A DNA stretch of 64,000 nucleotides from Bog-756 sp963699105 (GTDB lineage: Bacteria > Actinomycetota > Acidimicrobiia > Acidimicrobiales > RAAP-2): assembly GCA_963699105.1 (NCBI GenBank), contig CAVOTI010000001.1, forward strand, positions 1,480,354-1,544,353, given 5' to 3'. A program made the position numbers and the translations under genes. A model generated the notes under the pieces. The model was not told the DNA's origin, searched no databases, and was given only the letters and a program-made list of their open reading frames with translations. Each line of letters starts with the position of its first letter. Position 1 is the stretch's first letter. Shown in pieces: positions 25,273-33,253 of the stretch.

Positions 25273-25651
25273 TCACTTGGATTCAGTGGCGTAAGCACTG
25301 GCACCGAACCAGTCCACCGTGACGACCGGCGAATCTCCGACCACCCACGCATCGTGACCGCTGGGCAAGGACGTGACCTCGCCTGGCCCGGCGACAAATT
25401 CGGTGCCGTCATCCATGAGGATCGCCAACTGACCGCTCACATGTAACTGGAAGTGCGGAGCTTCACAACTCGGCGTGTTAGCGAGAGGCTTTACGTCGTT
25501 TGACCAGCGCCATCCGGGCTCGAAGGTGTAGCGCCCGACCTCGCCGTTGCCGATCTTGACGATCTCTGCTCTACCGTGAGGAAACTTCCGAACCTCGTCA
25601 GGTTGAGCAAATGCTCGGTGCTCCGCTTCGCGGATGGCAACCGCCTCTCAT
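25273..25651 (-). CDS. cupin-domain protein (frameshift just after the start)
   Basis: The main frame encodes VAIREAEHRAFAQPDEVRKF, EIVKIGNGEVGRYTFEPGWR, PSCEAPHFQLHVSGQLAILM and TEFVAGPGEVTSLPSGHDAW, ending WFGASAYATESK. This is a small single-domain cupin. No ATG, GTG or TTG is in frame at its beginning. ATG 25651 with a G-rich leader lies a few codons upstream in another frame; removing one G from GGCGG at about 25642 gives MRAVAIREAE. About 125 residues. It is divergent from tetR across a perfect palindrome, so it is probably its target. Confidence 0.75.
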
Positions 25652-25679
25652 CGATGACCCGCCCCGCTAGCAATTAGCT

Positions 25680-25695
25680 TACCTACTAGTAGGTA
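25680..25695. promoter_or_regulatory. TetR operator, perfect 16-bp palindrome
   Basis: TACCTACTAGTAGGTA, a perfect palindrome in the 95-bp gap between the divergent cupin and TetR genes. The local sequence is AT-rich compared with its surroundings. It is the expected place and form for TetR autoregulation plus control of the cupin gene. Confidence 0.8.
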
Positions 25696-25746
25696 GAAGT
25701 CAAGTGGTAACCTCGGATCAATCCGGAGTCTGTGAGGATGAACTGA

Positions 25747-26331
25747 GTGAAGTACGCGGAAGAGGATTCGACTGACAGAGCCACCCAGATACTGGACGTG
25801 GCGGAGCGCCTGGTCCAGATCCGCGGTTTCAATGCCTTCAGCTATGCCGACGTCGCCGGAGAGTTAGGACTCACCAATGCTGCTCTCCATTATCACTTCC
25901 CGAGCAAGGCGGAGCTCGGACAGGCGCTGATCGCCCGTTATGCCATTCGCTTCACTGGAGCATTGGCTGAAATCGATGAGTCCCTTTCAGATCCGCTTCG
26001 CAAGCTCGATGCCTATACCGGTCTCTACGCCGGCGTTCTGCGAGGCCAGAGAATGTGCCTGTGTGGCATGTTGGCAGCCGAATACGAGACGCTTTCGCCC
26101 GGGATGCAGGGTGCAGTCGCAGACTTCTTCGAACGAAACGAGACGTGGCTTGCCGAGGTATTGAAGCAAGGCCGCGACGATGGAACGTTGCGCTTCCCTG
26201 GGTCTTCACTCGAAGAAGCCCGGTCGATTGTGAGTGGTCTAGAGGGGGCCATGTTGATCGCCCGCTCCATGGGTGACATCAAGCGATTCAAATCCGCCGC
26301 CAGCCACCTGCTGAGGGCTCTACGCCCGTAG
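25747..26331 (+). CDS. TetR-family transcriptional regulator
   Basis: 194 residues from GTG 25747. The DNA-binding domain is at the N-terminus: ATQILDVAERLVQIRGFNAF, YADVAGELGLTNAALHYHFP, SKAELGQALI, the canonical TetR helix-turn-helix ending L-H/Y-Y-H-F-x-S-K. The C-terminal domain (LCGMLAAEYETLSPGMQ, VADFFERNETWLAEVL) resembles the AcrR/NemR-like group with a Cys pair (MCLCG) that might sense electrophiles (inference). A dyad element begins 6 nt after the stop. Confidence 0.92.
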   Translation: MKYAEEDSTDRATQILDVAERLVQIRGFNAFSYADVAGELGLTNAALHYHFPSKAELGQALIARYAIRFTGALAEIDESLSDPLRKLDAYTGLYAGVLRGQRMCLCGMLAAEYETLSPGMQGAVADFFERNETWLAEVLKQGRDDGTLRFPGSSLEEARSIVSGLEGAMLIARSMGDIKRFKSAASHLLRALRP

Positions 26332-26337
26332 ACCGAG

Positions 26338-26395
26338 TTTGACGGAACCGTCGCAATTCCCCACTCGTGCCGGTCGAGAGCAGTCAAATATCGTC
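26338..26395. repeat. attC-like dyad and accessory repeat, copy D
   Basis: GTTTGAC (26337-26343) and GTCAAAT (26383-26389) form outer cores. ACCG (26347-26350) and CGGT (26371-26374) form inner arms. Total about 53 bp. CACTCGTGCCGGTCG at 26361-26376 is the segment shared with copies A to C. It begins directly after the tetR stop, which is where an attC would sit in a gene cassette. Confidence 0.6.
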
Positions 26396-26512
26396 ACCGA
26401 CCCCATTGGTAGAGGGCATACCTCAGTCGAGACTCCCGTTGACCAGGGCTTGCGGATCGACGGGACCAGACCAACATGGCTAGTGACGGACCGAGGGTGT
26501 ACTTTTGGGACC

Positions 26513-27325
26513 GTGCCGATGTACATCGATCGTCACGATGTGGCGGGTGTCTCACCCGAGGATGTGGCCAACGCCCACGTCCTCGATCTAGAGGCCCAAG
26601 AGAAGCACGGTGTGCAGTACCACACCTATTGGTTCGATGTAGAACGCGGGTCGGTGTTCTGCCTTGCCGAGGGGCCGAACAAACAGGCAGTGGTGGCCGT
26701 GCATGAAGAGGCCCACGGATTGCTTCCCAGCTCCGTCTTGGAGCTCAGTCTGGGTGCGCCTTTGAACGCATTCTTGGGATCAACGCCTCATTATCCGGCG
26801 GGAACCTCCTACACGGCACCGGCAATGCGGGTGATCGTGTTTACTGATGTCTGTGGGTCGGTAGCTCAAACTCATCAACTCGGCGACGAAGGCCATATGC
26901 GTTTGCTGAACGAACACAATGAGATTGTGCGCGGGCAGCTCCTCGTGCAGGCGGGACGTGAGGTCAAACACACAGGCGATGGGATCATGGCCTCATTCAC
27001 GTCGGTGGTCTCAGCGATCACATTTGCGGTCCAAGTGCAACGACTACTCCATGAGCGAAACAAGAGTGCCGAAACGCCCTTCCATATAAGCATCGGAATC
27101 AGCGCAGGAGAGCCAGTCACAGACGACAACGATGATCTGTTCGGCGCAGCCGTCCAGCTCGCAGCCCGCCTCTGTGCTGCCGCATCCGACAGCGACATCG
27201 TCGTTTCGATGGCGGTTCGTGAACTCTGCATTGGTAAGTCCTTTCGATTTGATGATCGCGGCGAACTCAGTCTGAAGGGAATACCGGAACCAACTCATGT
27301 CTACGGTGTGGAATGGAGCGATTGA
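26513..27325 (+). CDS. DUF4242 (nickel-binding-like) domain fused to a class III adenylate/guanylate cyclase domain
   Basis: About 270 residues from GTG 26513 or ATG 26519. Residues 1-85: MYIDRHDVAGVSPEDVANAH, HTYWFDVERGSVFCLAEGP, HEEAHGLLPS, a DUF4242/SCO4226-type ferredoxin-like domain whose relatives bind nickel. Residues 100-270 are a class III cyclase: VIVFTDVCGSVAQTHQLGD (first metal Asp), VKHTGDGIMASF (second Asp) and the regulatory end LSLKGIPEPTHVYGV. This suggests a ligand- or metal-gated cAMP/cGMP source. The frame opens at 26339, but that part covers the dyad. Confidence 0.85.
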   Translation: MPMYIDRHDVAGVSPEDVANAHVLDLEAQEKHGVQYHTYWFDVERGSVFCLAEGPNKQAVVAVHEEAHGLLPSSVLELSLGAPLNAFLGSTPHYPAGTSYTAPAMRVIVFTDVCGSVAQTHQLGDEGHMRLLNEHNEIVRGQLLVQAGREVKHTGDGIMASFTSVVSAITFAVQVQRLLHERNKSAETPFHISIGISAGEPVTDDNDDLFGAAVQLAARLCAAASDSDIVVSMAVRELCIGKSFRFDDRGELSLKGIPEPTHVYGVEWSD

Positions 27326-27372
27326 CCTGGCGGTTGTCGCCAACCCCAAAAAAGCGCCAGGGATCGAGGTCG
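27321..27372. repeat. dyad element at the cyclase gene end
   Basis: Inner arms CCTGGCG (27326-27332) and CGCCAGG (27355-27361). Outer GACC/GGTC pairs flank them. The left edge, ATTGACC, overlaps the cyclase stop codon TGA. An A-run (AAAAAA) lies in the loop, so it could also act as a terminator on the minus strand. Confidence 0.45.
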
Positions 27373-27532
27373 GCCTCCCCTTTCAACTAGAGGATCACTT
27401 GCCAAAATGAGGTTCGGTTGCACCCGCTCGGATCTCCTGTCGCACCAGGAGTAACCAGACATCTGTTCGGAGGGGTACACGAGTGCTCGAAGCCCCTGGC
27501 TAGATAGAGGGCTTGGGACTAACTTCAGTGCG

Positions 27533-28924
27533 GTGGCCGGACGGTCGGAGATAGAGGCGGACTACCTGGTTGTCGGCGCTGGCGCGTCCGGGATGGCATT
27601 CACTGATTCACTGATCACGTCATCCGATGCCAAGGTGGTGATCATTGATCGTCGTCACGGCCCCGGCGGCCACTGGAACGACGCCTACCCATTCATACGA
27701 TTGCACCAGCCTTCGTCGTACTACGGCGTCAACTCAATGCCTCTCGGGGCCGATACCATCGATGACCGGGGCGTCAACGCCGGGATGTATGAACGTGCGT
27801 CCGGGAACGAGCTCTGTGCCTATTACGAGCGCGTGATGAAAGATCAGCTGCTTGCTTCCGGCCGGGTCCGATTCTTGCCACAGTGCGACTATGTGGGAGG
27901 CGGCGGATTCGTCTCGCTGCTGACTGGTGATCGCCATGAGGTGTTGGCCCGCAAGGCCGTCGTTGACGCGACCTACCTCGAGCCGACCGTTCCTGCCACG
28001 TCCAAGCCCCCATTTGAGGTGGCCGACGGAGTGCAATGCGTGCCGGTGAACGAGCTTGCCCGCGTGGCGGAGCCGCCGGACGGGTACGTGATCATCGGCG
28101 CTGGTAAGACCGGCGCCGATGCGATCCTTTACCTGCTGGAGAACGGCGTTCCGCCAGCGTTCATCCGATGGATCAAGCCGCGCGAAGCGTGGTACCTGAA
28201 CCGCACGTTTACTCAAGGCGGCGAGTTGCTTGGCACGCTGTTCGATGGGCTGGCACAGCAGCTCGAGGCGTGCGGTGAAGCCGATTCCGCCACAGCCCTC
28301 TTCGACCGGCTCGGTCAGACGCGGCAGATGCTGCGTGTCGACGAAGGGATAGCCCCGACCATGTTCCGGGGCCCGACGGTCAGCACCGCGGAAGTCGAAC
28401 TACTACGACAGATCGACGGAGTAGTCCGCCTGGGAAGGGTGCGCCGAATCGAACTCGACACGATTCGGCTCGATGATGGCGCCATCTCTACCACTTCAGG
28501 CACACTGCACGCGCATGCTGCGGCTGGCGGCCTCAACCCCGCGCCCGAAATACCCATCTTTGTCCCCGGGGAAATACGACTGCAGTCCATGCGCATCGGT
28601 CTGGCCCCGTTTAACTCCTCGCTGATCGCCCATGTCGAAGCGACCCGGCCCGACATCGCCAGCAAGAACCGCCTGTGCCCGCCCAACCGTCAACCCGACA
28701 CCCCTGCCGATTGGATCCGCGGCACTCTGATTTCCCTGCAGGCCGACTACAGGTGGGCTCAAGAAGACGACATCGCTGCGTGGATGGGACGCTCCAGAGT
28801 CAACATTGCCTGCGGGCTCAGAGCGCAGCTGTCCCGTCCCGACGTCTCGACCAACTTGACGCGCTACCTAGCCAACCTCGACCCTGCCATCGCAAATCTC
28901 CGCCGACTCGTCGCTCATCTTTGA
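27533..28924 (+). CDS. FAD-dependent oxidoreductase
   Basis: 463 residues from GTG 27533. FAD-binding loop DYLVVGAGASGMAFTD at the N-terminus, then VVIIDRRHGPGGHWNDAYPF with RLHQPSSYYG. A second dinucleotide loop, DGYVIIGAGKTGADAILYLL, at about residue 185 suggests NAD(P)H binding. The layout fits flavin monooxygenase-like proteins, but the substrate is unknown. Its TGA stop starts an inverted repeat shared with the convergent methyltransferase gene. Confidence 0.82.
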   Translation: MAGRSEIEADYLVVGAGASGMAFTDSLITSSDAKVVIIDRRHGPGGHWNDAYPFIRLHQPSSYYGVNSMPLGADTIDDRGVNAGMYERASGNELCAYYERVMKDQLLASGRVRFLPQCDYVGGGGFVSLLTGDRHEVLARKAVVDATYLEPTVPATSKPPFEVADGVQCVPVNELARVAEPPDGYVIIGAGKTGADAILYLLENGVPPAFIRWIKPREAWYLNRTFTQGGELLGTLFDGLAQQLEACGEADSATALFDRLGQTRQMLRVDEGIAPTMFRGPTVSTAEVELLRQIDGVVRLGRVRRIELDTIRLDDGAISTTSGTLHAHAAAGGLNPAPEIPIFVPGEIRLQSMRIGLAPFNSSLIAHVEATRPDIASKNRLCPPNRQPDTPADWIRGTLISLQADYRWAQEDDIAAWMGRSRVNIACGLRAQLSRPDVSTNLTRYLANLDPAIANLRRLVAHL

Positions 28925-29017
28925 CCCGGTTCGCGTTCTGTATCGTCGCTGTATCGCCTGGCATAGGTGTCGTTGAGCGGCAGGTGATGACCGCCTCAGA
29001 CCCGGTGAACTGGGTCA
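28922..29017. repeat. inverted repeat joining two convergent gene ends
   Basis: TGACCCGGTTC (28922-28932) and GAACTGGGTCA (29007-29017) are inverted copies with one G-T pair. Each begins with the stop codon of its own gene: the FAD oxidoreductase on plus and the methyltransferase on minus. The 74-nt interior has no gene. The loop is too long for a simple terminator. Confidence 0.6.
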
Positions 29018-29890
29018 CGTAGGAAGCCGAGGCCCGATCGGGTCATTGGGGCCGTACATCGGGTGTGCGATACCGGGGACGGCCGCAGTGCCCACCAACA
29101 CATAGAACTGCCCGGCGAACAGGACCACACCACCGACTTCGGCGGCCAACCCGTCCGCATCGAAGTGGCGGCGGAAGACTCTGTAGCGACCTCCCCCCGG
29201 CAGGGTCCGCTCCTGCCACTCCTCGGCGCTCACTCCTCGGGGGCGACCGGCGTCGAGGATCACGACCTCGGATGCAACCCGGTGCGCCTCGGCAAGAAAA
29301 GGTTCACGCTCGCTCGGAAGAAGCAAGCCATAAAGGTGGGCGGAGAAGAAGCGGTCGAAGGCCTGGGCTGGCACGGGTAGGGCAGTGGCATCTGCCTGGA
29401 TCACCGGTACTTCGGGAGCAACGGTGCGCAGGACGTCCAGCGCCCTTCGACTCTGGTCGATGGCGACGCCTCTCCCCGCAAGGTATCCGGTGAAAGTGCC
29501 TGGCCCGGCACCTACGTCGACGAAGCGGACTGCGGACAGCTCACGAAGTAGTCGTTCAAGCTGCGCAGCTTCGGCAGCGATGTCTTCGACTTCGACGGTG
29601 ACGCCCAGACCGGTCCAGTAGGCGTGGGCGTTGGCCAAGCCAGGCAAGTTCCCGGTCACTCGCCGGTCGTAGTACTCCCAGAGTGATCGACGATGCTGTT
29701 CTCGTTCGTCGGGCGAATGCCCGATCACCGACCGAAGCGAATCATCGGGGATTGGCACACAACCATGTTTGCAGACTGCTCGAATCGACGGGTCCGCACC
29801 TGTCTCCGAAGTGCCTGATTCGGTAGGGGACAGGGTCCAGATCGCTGGATTGTGGTCAAGTATCAACCGGTCTTCCCAACCGTCGACCAA
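29015..29890 (-). CDS. SAM-dependent methyltransferase
   Basis: 291 residues if TTG 29890 is used; GTG 29758 would give 247. Core motifs: VRFVDVGAGPGTFTGYLAGRG (motif I), VIQADATALPVPAQAFDRFF (motif II), and SEVVILDAGRPRG after it. It is a class I fold with a helical N-terminus (LWEYYDRRVTGNLPG). The substrate is unknown. It converges on the FAD oxidoreductase gene; the stop codon is part of the shared inverted repeat. Confidence 0.82.
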   Translation of the reverse strand: MVDGWEDRLILDHNPAIWTLSPTESGTSETGADPSIRAVCKHGCVPIPDDSLRSVIGHSPDEREQHRRSLWEYYDRRVTGNLPGLANAHAYWTGLGVTVEVEDIAAEAAQLERLLRELSAVRFVDVGAGPGTFTGYLAGRGVAIDQSRRALDVLRTVAPEVPVIQADATALPVPAQAFDRFFSAHLYGLLLPSEREPFLAEAHRVASEVVILDAGRPRGVSAEEWQERTLPGGGRYRVFRRHFDADGLAAEVGGVVLFAGQFYVLVGTAAVPGIAHPMYGPNDPIGPRLPT

Positions 29891-30076
29891 CTAGCCCTTG
29901 TACCGGCCGTGCTCGCCCCACCGGCGGTCCTTGCCCGGAATCACCCGTCGAAGGCCGGTCATGAGCGGAGGGTAGCGAACCCAACCGAACGCACGACACT
30001 CGATGCGATCCTCCCGCCACAGGTAAATGAGAATCGTGTCCACAGTGGACCGATCGAGTCCCGTCTCGGCCACCAC
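29891..30076 (-). CDS. HTH-like small protein, start unclear (possibly truncated)
   Basis: The frame encodes VVAETGLDRSTVDTILIYLW, REDRIECRAFGWVRYPPLM and ends GEHGRYKG. Coding character continues upstream to about 30235 (GRWWFGGDRPRARRSIQDI, LRSIELHEGDAVCDNDI), but no ATG, GTG or TTG occurs in frame there before the ychF end. The ETGL-D-x-STVDTIL part looks like a winged-helix recognition region. Either the start was lost to an indel or the 5' end was cut when it was placed beside ychF. Confidence 0.5.
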   Translation of the reverse strand: MVAETGLDRSTVDTILIYLWREDRIECRAFGWVRYPPLMTGLRRVIPGKDRRWGEHGRYKG

Positions 30077-30213
30077 GATGTCATTGTCGCAGACCGCATC
30101 GCCTTCGTGCAGTTCGATGGAGCGGAGAATGTCCTGAATAGAGCGCCGGGCACGGGGCCGGTCACCGCCGAACCACCAGCGGCCAGTTCCTCGGGCAGTT
30201 TGGAACGGTTTGT

Positions 30214-31299
30214 TTACACGTTGAAGCGGAACTCGACCACGTCACCATCGTGCATCACGTACTCCTTGCCCTCGACCCGGGCCTTGCCGGCGGCCCGCAC
30301 GGCGGCGATGGAGCCGGCCGCCATGAGATCGTCGTAGCTCACGATCTCGGCCTTGATGAAACCGCGCTCGAAGTCGGTGTGAATGGTGCCGGCGGCCTGG
30401 GGGGCGGTGTCCCCGATGTGGATGGTCCAGGCCCGCGACTCCTTGGGCCCGGCCGTGAGGAAAGTCTGCAGACCCAGAGTCGAGAACCCCACATGCACCA
30501 GCTGGACCAGGCCCGGCTCGAGCTGGCCGTACCCGGCCAGGAGCTCGGCCGCGTCCTCGGGATCGAGGCCGGCGACCTCGGCCTCGATCTGGGCGCACAG
30601 CACCACCGCCTCGGCCGGGGCCACCAAGGCCTCGAGCTCGGCCCGTAACTCCTCGTCGCCCAGGGCGCCCTCGTCGACATTGAAGACGTAGATGAAGGGC
30701 TTGGCCGTCAGCAGGTGCAGGTCGGTCAGCAACCCGGGGTCGATCTCGCCGGCCGAGGCGGCCGAGGTAATGGTCCGGCCCTGGTCGAGGATGGATCGGG
30801 CCCGTTCGGCGGCCCGGAGGGCCGGCACCAGCTCGGGCTGCTTGCGCGACTCCTTGGCCAGCTTCACCAGCCGATTGTCGACCGTCTGGAGATCGGCCAG
30901 GATCAACTCGGTGTTGATGGTCTCGATGTCGTCCCCCGGATCGATCCTGCCGTCGACATGGATGACGTCGGGGTCGGTGAACACCCGCACCACCTGGCAG
31001 ACGGCATCGCTCTCGCGGATGGCGGCCAGGAACTTGTTGCCCAGGCCCTCCCCTTCCGAGGCTCCCTTCACGATTCCGGCGATGTCCACGAAGGTGACGG
31101 TGGCCGGCACGATCTCCTTGGACTCGAACAACTCGGCCAGGCGGTCGAGGCGGTCATCGGGCACTGCCACCACGCCCACGTTCGGCTCGATGGTGGCAAA
31201 GGGATAGTTGGCGGCAAGCACCTCGTTGCGAGTGAGGGCGTTGAACAGGGTGGACTTCCCCACGTTGGGGAGGCCGACAATGCCGATGGACAATCCCAC
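30214..31299 (-). CDS. ychF: redox-regulated ATPase YchF
   Basis: 361 residues, full length. OBG-family P-loop NTPase: Walker A GLPNVGKSTLFNAL, switch II DIAGIVKGASEGEGLGNKFL, the NVDE-type motif (FIYVFNVDEG) that favours ATP, then the TGS domain (GTIHTDFERGFIKAEIVSYD) ending MHDGDVVEFRFNV. YchF binds ribosomes and acts in stress response. Intact, unlike most genes beyond 34 kb. Confidence 0.96.
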   Translation of the reverse strand: MGLSIGIVGLPNVGKSTLFNALTRNEVLAANYPFATIEPNVGVVAVPDDRLDRLAELFESKEIVPATVTFVDIAGIVKGASEGEGLGNKFLAAIRESDAVCQVVRVFTDPDVIHVDGRIDPGDDIETINTELILADLQTVDNRLVKLAKESRKQPELVPALRAAERARSILDQGRTITSAASAGEIDPGLLTDLHLLTAKPFIYVFNVDEGALGDEELRAELEALVAPAEAVVLCAQIEAEVAGLDPEDAAELLAGYGQLEPGLVQLVHVGFSTLGLQTFLTAGPKESRAWTIHIGDTAPQAAGTIHTDFERGFIKAEIVSYDDLMAAGSIAAVRAAGKARVEGKEYVMHDGDVVEFRFNV

Positions 31300-31468
31300 G
31301 AGTGCTTCCTCCGAAGTCGTTACCGGCCGGGTCAGGCAGGAGAGCCGACGTGCCAGCGTAGGTGATCCCGGCCGGCACCGGAACCCGGTCGGGGCCAGGA
31401 GGCGGGCGGGGGTCGGGGGTTGGGCGGGGTCGGGGGTTGGGCCGGGTCGAACCCGGAGCCCCGGTCGG

Positions 31469-32200
31469 TCAGCCCGTCGACTTGATCAGGTACTCGCTCA
31501 TGGTCGAGCTGCGGAGACGCGACAGGTCGAGACAGGCGTCGACGCTGGCGATCATCCTGGACACGTTGGCGTCGAGCTCCTGTTGAGTGGTGGCGTTGAA
31601 GAACAGGAAGGGGTCGGCCACGTGCCCGGTCGACGGCCATCCCTCCTCCACGATGCCGTCGATCTCGGGGTCCCCTTCGTCCAGCGAGCGGACCACCTCG
31701 TTGCGTACGTACCGGGTGCGGGGCTGCAGCTCGGCGGAGACTGGTGACTGGGTGCCGTGCCACCGGTCGATCCAAGCGCGGTAGCCGAGGCCCGGCGGCC
31801 GGTGGATGAGGGCCACGGTCAGCACGCCGGGGGAACGCTCCCCGGTGGCCCAGTGGCGGGCCGGAGAGTACGGAGTCGTCCCGTAGTCGTCGTAGAGCGA
31901 CTCGACCACCAGGTAGCCGGCCACCCGGTGCCCGAGAGGCCTGAGAGCCCCCTCGACCACGTCCCTCTCTTCGTAGCTGTCGAGCCATACCGACACCTCG
32001 GCCACGTGGGGTTCCTCGCCGTCGGGCGCCGGGGCCGGTGACGGGGCCTGAGCGGCGGCGGCGTCGTGGACGTTCACGCCCAGGCCCTTCACGCCCGATG
32101 CCAACAGGAGTGGGGTCACCTCGCCGACCAGCCGCTCCCGCAGGGTGTCCCCCGCCCCCGGGGTACCGTCCCCCCACATCAGATAGATCAGCTTCTCCAC
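31469..32200 (-). CDS. EthD-like dimeric ferredoxin-fold protein
   Basis: 243 residues from GTG 32200. Two EthD-like halves: MEKLIYLMWGDGTPGAGDTL at the start, and VALIHRPPGLGYRAWIDRWH with FFNATTQQELDANVSRMIAS in the second. A proline/alanine-rich loop (AAAQAPSPAPAPDGEEP) lies in the first half. EthD-fold proteins assist monooxygenases or decarboxylate small acids. It lies 18 nt downstream of the AhpD-like gene, so likely one operon. Confidence 0.7.
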   Translation of the reverse strand: MEKLIYLMWGDGTPGAGDTLRERLVGEVTPLLLASGVKGLGVNVHDAAAAQAPSPAPAPDGEEPHVAEVSVWLDSYEERDVVEGALRPLGHRVAGYLVVESLYDDYGTTPYSPARHWATGERSPGVLTVALIHRPPGLGYRAWIDRWHGTQSPVSAELQPRTRYVRNEVVRSLDEGDPEIDGIVEEGWPSTGHVADPFLFFNATTQQELDANVSRMIASVDACLDLSRLRSSTMSEYLIKSTG

Positions 32201-32218
32201 CGGTTCGGACCGGCCCGA

Positions 32219-32758
32219 TCAGGGGTGGGCGGAGGCGGGGGTGGCGCTTCGACTGGGTCCCGGCCCGGGCACCCGGCAGGCACCGTCGATGTCGAAGACC
32301 TGGTTGAGCCGGCCCAGGGCCAACCACGAGCCCACGCACAGGGCCAGGTCGACCAGCTCCCCGTCGTCGTAGACGGCGTGCAGCCGGTCCCAAAACGGTT
32401 GGTCCATGCCCAGGTGGTCGGTGGCGTAGCGCTCGGCGAACTCGGCGGCCAGCTGCTCTCGCTGGGTGAGCCCGTCGAACCGGCGCTGCCCCACCGCCTC
32501 GTAGAACGACTCAGGGACCTCACCGGGATCGCCGGCCCGGCTCGGCACGTCACGGGCGGTGCGCCAATCGATGCAGATGGCGCACTGGTTGATACCGGCC
32601 ATGGTGATCCGGGCTGCCTCGAACTCCCGCAACGACAGGGACGACTTCTCATAGACGGCGGTGGAGTACGCCCCGGCGGCCGAGGTCAGCGGCGGAGCCA
32701 GCTCGGACCACACGTAGATCAATGGGTCCTTACCGGCCGGTACGTCGACGTGGGGCAT
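32219..32758 (-). CDS. carboxymuconolactone decarboxylase/AhpD-like protein
   Basis: 179 residues. The AhpD-type core has the Cys pair in NQCAICIDWRT (C-x-x-C), preceded by LSLREFEAARITMAG and followed by a helix ending FAERYATDH. Proteins of this fold are alkylhydroperoxidase partners or decarboxylases. The last 20 residues are Pro/Ser/Ala-rich. It is upstream of, and probably cotranscribed with, the EthD-like gene. Confidence 0.82.
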   Translation of the reverse strand: MPHVDVPAGKDPLIYVWSELAPPLTSAAGAYSTAVYEKSSLSLREFEAARITMAGINQCAICIDWRTARDVPSRAGDPGEVPESFYEAVGQRRFDGLTQREQLAAEFAERYATDHLGMDQPFWDRLHAVYDDGELVDLALCVGSWLALGRLNQVFDIDGACRVPGPGPSRSATPASAHP

Positions 32759-32831
32759 GGCTACTCCTCAGTTCTGGATGGCGTGGCCGGCCGGGACCGG
32801 ACCGGCCGAGACGGCGCCCGTCGGGTCGGGC

Positions 32832-33188
32832 TCATGTGGTCGGAGCATCCCCCGGGCTCGAGCCGGCCGGCAGGCGGCGGATGATCCGGCCCGCCTGGCC
32901 CTCGAGGAACTGGGTCCACTGCCGCTCCCCCATCAGCCACAGCCACAGTTCACGACGGTTGGCCACCAGGGCCTCGACCAGGCGGTCCCGCGTCAGACCC
33001 GCCGGCTCGAGGGACGGCTGCCACCGTTCCCACAACCAGTTCCCGAAGCACAGCTCTTCTTCCAGCCCGTCGCGCCAGTCCCGCCCGGCCAACAGGGCAT
33101 GGCGCAGGGCATCGCGCAGCTCGACGGGTTCGTCGGGCTCGTCGGGGACCGCCAACTCGAAGACGGTCTCCTCATCGAATTCGCTCAC
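32832..33188 (-). CDS. conserved hypothetical protein
   Basis: 118 residues from GTG 33188. Rich in W and acidic residues: DEETVFELAVPDEPDEPVEL, DWRDGLEEELCFGNWLWERW, RRELWLWLMGERQWTQFLEG. It looks soluble and helical and has no catalytic motif that I recognise. It lies between the FrhB-like gene (65 nt) and the AhpD-like gene (73 nt), all on the minus strand. Confidence 0.65.
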   Translation of the reverse strand: MSEFDEETVFELAVPDEPDEPVELRDALRHALLAGRDWRDGLEEELCFGNWLWERWQPSLEPAGLTRDRLVEALVANRRELWLWLMGERQWTQFLEGQAGRIIRRLPAGSSPGDAPTT

Positions 33189-33253
33189 GGCTGTCACCCT
33201 ATCGATCCTGCTCCATCCATCCCGCTCTGCTGGAATCAGCCCGAGGCCTGGGG

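Noticed and set aside
13281..26395. Canonical integron attC sites
   Set aside because: Only one GTTRRRY core (23095-23101) was found and it lacks a matching RYYYAAC. Copies are therefore called attC-like dyads, not attC, and no integrase is in the window.
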